A stretch of 5,627 nt of DNA. Origin: Elusimicrobiota bacterium (GTDB lineage: Bacteria > Elusimicrobiota > Elusimicrobia > Elusimicrobiales > UBA9959). This document shows, piece after piece, positions 1 through 5,627 of the stretch (its first letter is position 1; each line of letters starts with the position of its first letter). A model generated the notes under the pieces. The model was given only the letters and a program-made list of their open reading frames with translations. It searched no databases and had not been told where the DNA came from. Position numbers and translations under genes: made by a program. Where the stretch lies: positions 1 to 5,627 of the forward strand of contig DNQL01000293.1 in assembly GCA_003500765.1 (NCBI GenBank), in the 5' to 3' direction.

Positions 1-1
1 C

Positions 2-463
2 CGCCTCTGCTGCGCCGTGGACGGCCCCGGCAGGGCCGCCGGGACGCAGGTCCTTTTTCTGGCCAACCACGGCCTGGTGGCCAGCGCACCCGGTCCGGAA
101 GGCGCGCTTGAGAGGACACTGCGCGTCAACGCGGAAATACGTTCCGCCCTGCGCCTGCCGCCTTATCCCGCCTGCGATTTTCCGGCCGGCGGACTATCGG
201 CGCACAACCGGGAAAAACTGGCCGCGCGCGGGCGGGGTTTCATGCTGGACAATGTCCTTTCTCCGGACCAGGCTCTCTACTGCGGCCCCGCGGAACTGGA
301 CGGTTCAGGCAAGGATATGGCCGCCGTCAACGAAGTCCTGACCGCCCTGTTCTACATACTCGATTGCGCGGATACGCTGGGCTGGACGCCGCGCTTTCTC
401 ACTAAAGAGGACAGGGATTACCTCGAGGGAATGAAGGGCGGGAGATACTCCCGCGGAAAATAA
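2..463 (+). CDS. Class II aldolase/adducin family protein, C-terminal fragment (5' end outside window)
   Basis: The reading frame is open from the left edge and ends at TAA 461-463, so only the last 153 residues are present. The segment VLFLANHGLV near the start of the fragment matches the conserved NHG site of class II aldolases, where this His is the third ligand of the catalytic divalent metal (Zn in fuculose-1-phosphate aldolase). The two earlier ligand histidines would lie upstream of the window. Class II aldolases cleave or form C-C bonds in phosphorylated sugars; related members are epimerases or non-enzymatic adducin domains, so the substrate cannot be named. About 130 residues follow the NHG motif, clearly more than in short fuculose-phosphate aldolases, which points to a longer subfamily (tail motifs SPDQALYCGP and LGWTPRFLT). 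The GTG at 17 lies inside the domain and should not be taken as the start. The gene is convergent with the amylase gene and is followed at once by a terminator hairpin. The family is fairly sure; the function is open. Confidence 0.72.
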   Translation, partial: RLCCAVDGPGRAAGTQVLFLANHGLVASAPGPEGALERTLRVNAEIRSALRLPPYPACDFPAGGLSAHNREKLAARGRGFMLDNVLSPDQALYCGPAELDGSGKDMAAVNEVLTALFYILDCADTLGWTPRFLTKEDRDYLEGMKGGRYSRGK

Positions 464-488
464 AAAACCCCCGTCTCCGGGGGTTTTT
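463..488. terminator. Bidirectional rho-independent terminator between convergent genes
   Basis: A 6-bp GC stem (CCCCCG 468-473 with CGGGGG 478-483) closes a TCTC loop. It is flanked by an A tract on the left (462-467) and five T on the right (484-488). On the plus strand the hairpin is followed by TTTTT; on the minus strand it is followed by TTTTTT, so it can stop transcription from both sides. It starts at the aldolase stop codon and lies 19 bp beyond the amylase stop codon (508-510 on the minus strand). This fits a shared terminator for two convergent transcription units. Confidence 0.85.
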
Positions 489-507
489 CATTAGCTGGCG
501 GCGCCTG

Positions 508-1944
508 TCAGGGCCTGGTGACCGGCTGCGTCCAGACGGCCCAGCGTTCGCCGCTGGCTTCCAGCTTCCAGTCGTGGCCCGGTTCCCAGCCCCAGTTCTT
601 GCCCATTTTCAGCACGACATACTTGTTCCGCCCCGTTATCATGGCGGCGTAAAGTTCATTGTAGGCGGCCAGTATCTGCACCGGGCTGACGGCGGTTACG
701 CCGGCGGACTTGCGGATATTGATGAGCGACTGCAGCTTGCCCCGGTACTCCGAGCCCCAGTCGAAGAAATGCGGCCAGAAGACGCTGGGCGTGCCCGGGT
801 GCGTCAGTATATAGGCGTATCCCATCTGGCGCTGTGTCCTGTATTCGCGGGAAGCGTTCTGCAGGAACTTGGGATCGCGCGGCGAAGTGTCATGGTTCTC
901 GACGAAGGTGACGGCCTTGGCCGGCCACCACCCCATAACCCCGGAGGGGCGGCCGTTGTCGCTGAGGAAATCGTAGCGTTCGCTCTCGACGGCGGCCACC
1001 AGGCTGTAGCGGGTGGTGAAGTCGAAGATGGTGGAGGCGTCGGACTTGTCGCCGTTCCCGGTGCCGTCCACCCAGTCCACCAGGAGCTGCCGGTTGGTGT
1101 CGTAGTACTCGCCCACAGAGAAGCCGGGGCCGGAGGCCGCGTTATAGTCCCTGACCCGGTCCGGCCTGTAGCCCTTGACCATGTCGTAGCGCCAGCCGTC
1201 GAAGCCTATGGTGTAGCGCAGCCAGCGCAGGAAAACCTTCGCGTCCTCGCGCACCAGGTCGTTATTGTGGTCGAGGTCGCGGCAGCCGTGGTCGCCCTGC
1301 CCCTCGTCGTAGTTGGGGCCTTTCATTCCCTGCCACTCGTCGTCCCTGACTATGGCCGTGGTCGGCCAGTCGGGGCTGGTGAAATCGGCCCAGTCGCGGG
1401 TACCGTTGCGGTGGTTAAGGACTATGTCGGCCACCGGGCTGACACCGGCGGATTTCATGGCGCGCACCGCCGCGATAAGGTCATCTTTTTTGCCCCACTG
1501 TGAATCGAGATCGTACCATTCGGTCGGGTAGTAGCTGCCGCGGGAAACTGGGGGAAACCAGATCATGTCGAAGCCGGCGGCGCCCACTTCGGGGGCCTTC
1601 TCGGCCATTTTTCCCCACCAGCCGCGGGGCAGGTCCAGCCAGTAGCTGTCGGCGTACCAGTGGAAGCCCTGCAGCATCACGGCGGAAGTGTTCTCCAGGT
1701 TTATCCTGCCGGCGGGGGCGGGGGTGAAGTTCTTGGCTGAATAGAGGGTGACGGCGGTCCGCCAGTCCTGGCGCGCGACAGGGCTGGGGGTATGCGTCGC
1801 TTTGGGCTCGGCCGGCGCCGGGACGGACTGTTCCTGTGCGGGCGAGGCTTTTACCAGGGTCTCTATGGCGGATTGCGCGCGCAGCGGGTATGCGCCGATT
1901 AGCAGAGCGGGGATGAGGGAAAGGAAAGAGACTGTCTTGAACAT
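508..1944 (-). CDS. Secreted alpha-amylase, plant-like GH13 subfamily 6 type
   Basis: This 478-residue protein is predicted to hydrolyse internal alpha-1,4 bonds of starch or glycogen outside the inner membrane. Residues 1-23 form a Sec signal peptide (Lys3, a hydrophobic core, likely cleavage after LRA23). There is no lipobox Cys. A Pro/Ala-rich linker covers about 31-57, and the TIM barrel runs from about 86 to 415. The conserved GH13 regions are visible: I DIVLNH 173-178; V DLDHNN 223-228; II GWRYDMVKG with nucleophile Asp254; III GEYYD with acid/base Glu279; IV FVENHD with Asp352. The blocks GWWPAKAVTFVENHDT and YAYILTHPGTP, and a short C-terminal beta domain ending in WAVWTQP, closely match plant (barley-type) amylases. 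The Asp254-Glu279 spacing of 25 residues is the same as in barley amylase. All catalytic residues are present. The ATG at 1944 is supported by an upstream GGAGGA and by the signal peptide that follows it. It may have its own promoter in the 110-bp gap upstream. Confidence 0.95.
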   Translation of the reverse strand: MFKTVSFLSLIPALLIGAYPLRAQSAIETLVKASPAQEQSVPAPAEPKATHTPSPVARQDWRTAVTLYSAKNFTPAPAGRINLENTSAVMLQGFHWYADSYWLDLPRGWWGKMAEKAPEVGAAGFDMIWFPPVSRGSYYPTEWYDLDSQWGKKDDLIAAVRAMKSAGVSPVADIVLNHRNGTRDWADFTSPDWPTTAIVRDDEWQGMKGPNYDEGQGDHGCRDLDHNNDLVREDAKVFLRWLRYTIGFDGWRYDMVKGYRPDRVRDYNAASGPGFSVGEYYDTNRQLLVDWVDGTGNGDKSDASTIFDFTTRYSLVAAVESERYDFLSDNGRPSGVMGWWPAKAVTFVENHDTSPRDPKFLQNASREYRTQRQMGYAYILTHPGTPSVFWPHFFDWGSEYRGKLQSLINIRKSAGVTAVSPVQILAAYNELYAAMITGRNKYVVLKMGKNWGWEPGHDWKLEASGERWAVWTQPVTRP

Positions 1945-1947
1945 CTG

Positions 1948-1953
1948 TCCTCC
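1948..1953 (-). promoter_or_regulatory. Ribosome binding site of the amylase gene
   Basis: The minus strand reads GGAGGA, then CAG, then the ATG. This is a strong Shine-Dalgarno match at rather tight spacing (3-4 nt), and it supports the start at 1944. It is the only clear Shine-Dalgarno sequence seen before a minus-strand gene here; the ATG-overlap starts at 2951 and 4891 have only weak ones. Confidence 0.75.
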
Positions 1954-1975
1954 GATGCGCCTTTGATACGGGTCA

Positions 1976-2010
1976 ATAATACTATATTATGGCACGCCCG
2001 GTTAACCGGG
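1976..2010 (-). promoter_or_regulatory. Candidate amylase promoter with two adjacent palindromes
   Basis: In a GC-rich window this short AT-rich island stands out. On the minus strand a TTAACC (2005-2000) lies 18 bp before TATTAT (1981-1976), a weak sigma-70-like pair; an overlapping alternative -10 is TATAGT (1986-1981). Two dyads cover the same bases: CCCGGTTAACCGGG (1997-2010, a perfect 14-bp palindrome) and ATAATA-CTA-TATTAT (1976-1990, 6-bp arms). Their centres are about 20.5 bp apart, close to two helical turns, as expected for paired operator half-sites. The GC dyad could instead be a weak hairpin at the end of the upstream operon, but no T run follows it. Promoter and operator roles are inferred from position and symmetry only. 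Confidence 0.4.
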
Positions 2011-2054
2011 GCGAGGGCCCCCGGGGAAGGGGAGGTATAGGCCTTTGGGGCAGG

Positions 2055-2947
2055 TCAAAATTCCAGGTTGGGCCGGAGTATGAAGCTGAAGCCGGAGGAA
2101 TCGCCGGTGCGGTCGGCCAGGCGGCCGGTGTACTTCTTGTCCGAGGTCCAGACAAAGCCGGCCCCCAGGCATAGCGCGCGCTTATTCTTCAGGGGGAATT
2201 TTTTCTCCAGTAGCAGCGAGTGGCTGATGGGCGAGAGCGTCCTGGAGTCGAAGTCCACGCGGAGGTCGAAGCCGCTGTTGTGCAGCCAGAAATTGTCGGC
2301 CTCCGCGAAGTCGGTGCGGCTGCGGCGGAAGCCGAGGAAGACCGAGTCCGTCACTCCCGGGTGGTCGTGCAGCTTGAAGCCGCCGCGGAAGCTCCATTTC
2401 AGCGTCCTGTCGTCGAGGAACTGGTCGCCCTTCAGCTTCCCTTCGGCCTGCAGCCACCTGTCCTGCACCAGGACATTGTCCTTTATGTGGTAGTCTCCGA
2501 AGTCGAAAAGTATCCCCGAATAGCCGGTCCTTTTGGAGAAGCTGCCTTTCGCCGAATTGAAGTTCAATACATTGCCGAAGAACAGCGACAGCGCCCAGGG
2601 CTCCTCGAAACCGGCCGTGACGGCCTTTACCATGTTGAAGCTTTCCGAAAGTTCCGTGTCGCGGTAGAAGGACGGCCAGTTCCGCCTGACTGCCGTGCCC
2701 AGGTAAGGCATCGGGTTGACGCTGGCCTCCACTACCATCACCCGGGGCTTGTAGAACTGCGTGATGAGGCGGGTGTAGATCTCCTGTTCGGAGGTCTTGC
2801 CGAGGTTGGGGATGGGTTTGCCGGTAAGGCTTATGGAAAGACCGGCGGAAGTGTAATAAGGGTCGAACTGCACTTCCGGCGTGACCTTGCGGCCTTCCTC
2901 CGCGGCGGCGGAACCAGCGAGGAGCAGCGTCGAGGCGGCGAGGCGGA

Positions 2948-2951
<4 letters not shown>
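2055..2951 (-). CDS. Hypothetical exported protein, probable outer-membrane beta-barrel
   Basis: I do not recognise this 298-residue protein as a named family. Residues 1-17 form a signal peptide (Arg3, hydrophobic LLLAG, cleavage after AAA17 before EEG). The mature part has many short stretches of alternating polar and hydrophobic residues with aromatic ends, separated by charged turns, for example [11 protein letters not shown] (about 146-156), [11 protein letters not shown] (184-194), GFDLRVDF (227-234), SLLLEKKF (245-252) and [10 protein letters not shown] (259-268). It ends in [12 protein letters not shown], with the C-terminal Phe typical of proteins inserted into the outer membrane by the Bam complex. 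An early conserved-looking segment is [19 protein letters not shown] (67-85). Its ATG overlaps the glgB stop codon (ATGA) and has only a weak Shine-Dalgarno, so translation is probably coupled to glgB. The cargo or role is unknown; transport of oligosaccharides would be a guess from gene order. A periplasmic beta-rich protein is the main alternative. Confidence 0.75.
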
Positions 2952-4887
<1,936 letters not shown>

Positions 4888-4891
<4 letters not shown>

Positions 4892-5627
4892 CGCGCGCAG
4901 GTGCCTGCGGCGGCGCAGGCCGCCGCGATATCTTCCACAAGCGCGATAAGCCGGGAGTTGACGGACTTTCCGTGCCCCCCGCTGTGCGAGCCGAGGTAGC
5001 GGTCCAGGTCCCGCCGCAGGGCGGAGAGGGGGACCGCTCCGGCCAGGGCCGCGGCGCGCAGATTGTGGGTGTCGCCCGGCCGCAGGTATTCAAGTTCCCG
5101 CTCCTTCAGCCAGCCGGCCGCGACGGCGGAGCGCTTTGCCAGCACGGCAGCGGAAGAGTCCCAGTAGACTACGGCCCATTCCGGCCGCGGCAGGTAGAGG
5201 AGGTAAGCGGGCCGCGTCAGTTCCGTCTCGAAGCCGTCGGGCATGCGCTGCCGTACCGGGAGTCCGGGCGAGTCGTTCCTAAGCAGCAGCAGTTCCAGTC
5301 CTTCGCGTTCTATCAGCCGCCGCCAGGCGCCCGGGTCCGAGCGGAGCTCCTCCAGCTCCCGCAGCCGGCCGTGAAAGAGGTATCTTCCGTCCACGTAAAC
5401 CTTGTACGCCGGTCCCAGCTCCCAGCCGAGCCAGCCTCCCCAGCCCCAGTGATTGAACATGCGCAGCCGGGAGAGGTCCGCGGCGTTGGCGCGAAGGAAT
5501 TCCGCCAGCCCCTCGCTGCCCATCGGCAGCGGACGAGCCGTACCATCGTAATGGCTCCAGATCAGCCGCGGGTAGAACCAGCCGGCCAGCCCCAGCAGCA
5601 GCGCGGCCGCGGCCGCCTTCAGCGCCC
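4888..5627 (-). CDS. Integral membrane protein of unknown function, C-terminal part (5' end outside window)
   Basis: The frame stays open through the right edge (first full codon at 5625), so the ATG at 5523 is internal and the gene begins outside the window. The visible 245 residues start with the end of a hydrophobic helix (Ala/Leu-rich, then GLAGWFYP), followed by a soluble domain. That domain carries the motifs [16 protein letters not shown] (57-72), [11 protein letters not shown] (76-86) and [16 protein letters not shown] (150-165). From memory, this set (N-x-W/F-G-G-W/Y-L, then V-x-D-G-R, then VYWD) is typical of the extracytoplasmic C-terminal domain of large multi-pass bacterial membrane proteins, often annotated as hypothetical or glycosyltransferase-like (GT-C) and sometimes carrying TPRs. 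The last 80 residues look alpha-helical ([26 protein letters not shown]). Its TGA overlaps the ATG of glgB, so it probably leads or belongs to the same operon. A link to glycan assembly is suggestive but not shown. Confidence 0.7.

Noticed and set aside
574..1503. Long plus-strand reading frame opposite the amylase gene
   Set aside because: It is the antisense shadow of a GC-rich coding region. The product is Val/Ala/Gly-rich low-complexity sequence without domain motifs, while the minus strand encodes an intact amylase.
1997..2010. CCCGGTTAACCGGG as a rho-independent terminator of the glgB operon
   Set aside because: As RNA it gives only a 5-bp stem, and it is followed by CGTGCCATAAT rather than a T tract. 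An operator-like site is more plausible, though weak termination is not excluded.
4903..4920. Hairpin GCCTGC-GGCGGC-GCAGGC considered as a terminator before glgB
   Set aside because: It lies inside the last codons of the upstream gene and has no T run on the minus strand. It is probably a by-product of Ala/Cys codons (GCC, GCG, TGC).
5313..5546. Alternative minus-strand frame overlapping the membrane protein
   Set aside because: The main frame is open to the window edge and carries clear domain motifs. This second frame gives an Arg/Ser/Trp-rich product typical of a shifted frame.

Overview
The window suggests a GC-rich, Gram-negative (diderm) bacterium. The evidence is G/C-ending codon use throughout, a Sec-type signal peptide followed by a probable outer-membrane beta-barrel ending in Phe, and polycistronic packing with 4-bp ATGA overlaps. 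The sequence does not fix the phylum. Elusimicrobiota or a similar lineage known mainly from metagenomes is only a guess. No rRNA, tRNA, CRISPR array or mobile element is visible.

Layout. Positions 2-463 (+) hold the C-terminal part of a class II aldolase/adducin-family protein, cut by the left edge. A short hairpin with A and T tracts on its two sides (463-488) separates it from the convergent minus-strand genes and can terminate both directions. Positions 508-1944 (-) encode a secreted alpha-amylase of the plant-like GH13_6 type. A 110-bp gap (1945-2054) follows; it holds the amylase ribosome binding site, an AT-rich promoter-like stretch and two neighbouring DNA palindromes. Upstream of it on the minus strand lie three tightly packed genes: a protein with a signal peptide and the look of an outer-membrane beta-barrel (2055-2951), a glycogen branching enzyme glgB (2948-4891), and the C-terminal part of an integral membrane protein of unknown function (4888-5627, running off the right edge). 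Both junctions in this trio are ATGA overlaps, so the genes are probably co-transcribed and translationally coupled.

How the genes may work together. GlgB adds alpha-1,6 branches to alpha-1,4-glucan in the cytoplasm. The amylase has a signal peptide and should cut alpha-1,4-glucan outside the inner membrane. The window therefore pairs an intracellular glucan-building enzyme with an exported glucan-degrading one, with an envelope protein of unknown role between them. A link between the barrel protein and glucan or oligosaccharide handling is an inference from gene order only. The aldolase points away from this cluster and is probably unrelated.

No clear new defence or mobile system was found. 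The points most worth a second look are the plant-like amylase, the glgB/outer-membrane protein coupling, the unrecognised barrel, and the paired palindromes upstream of the amylase.
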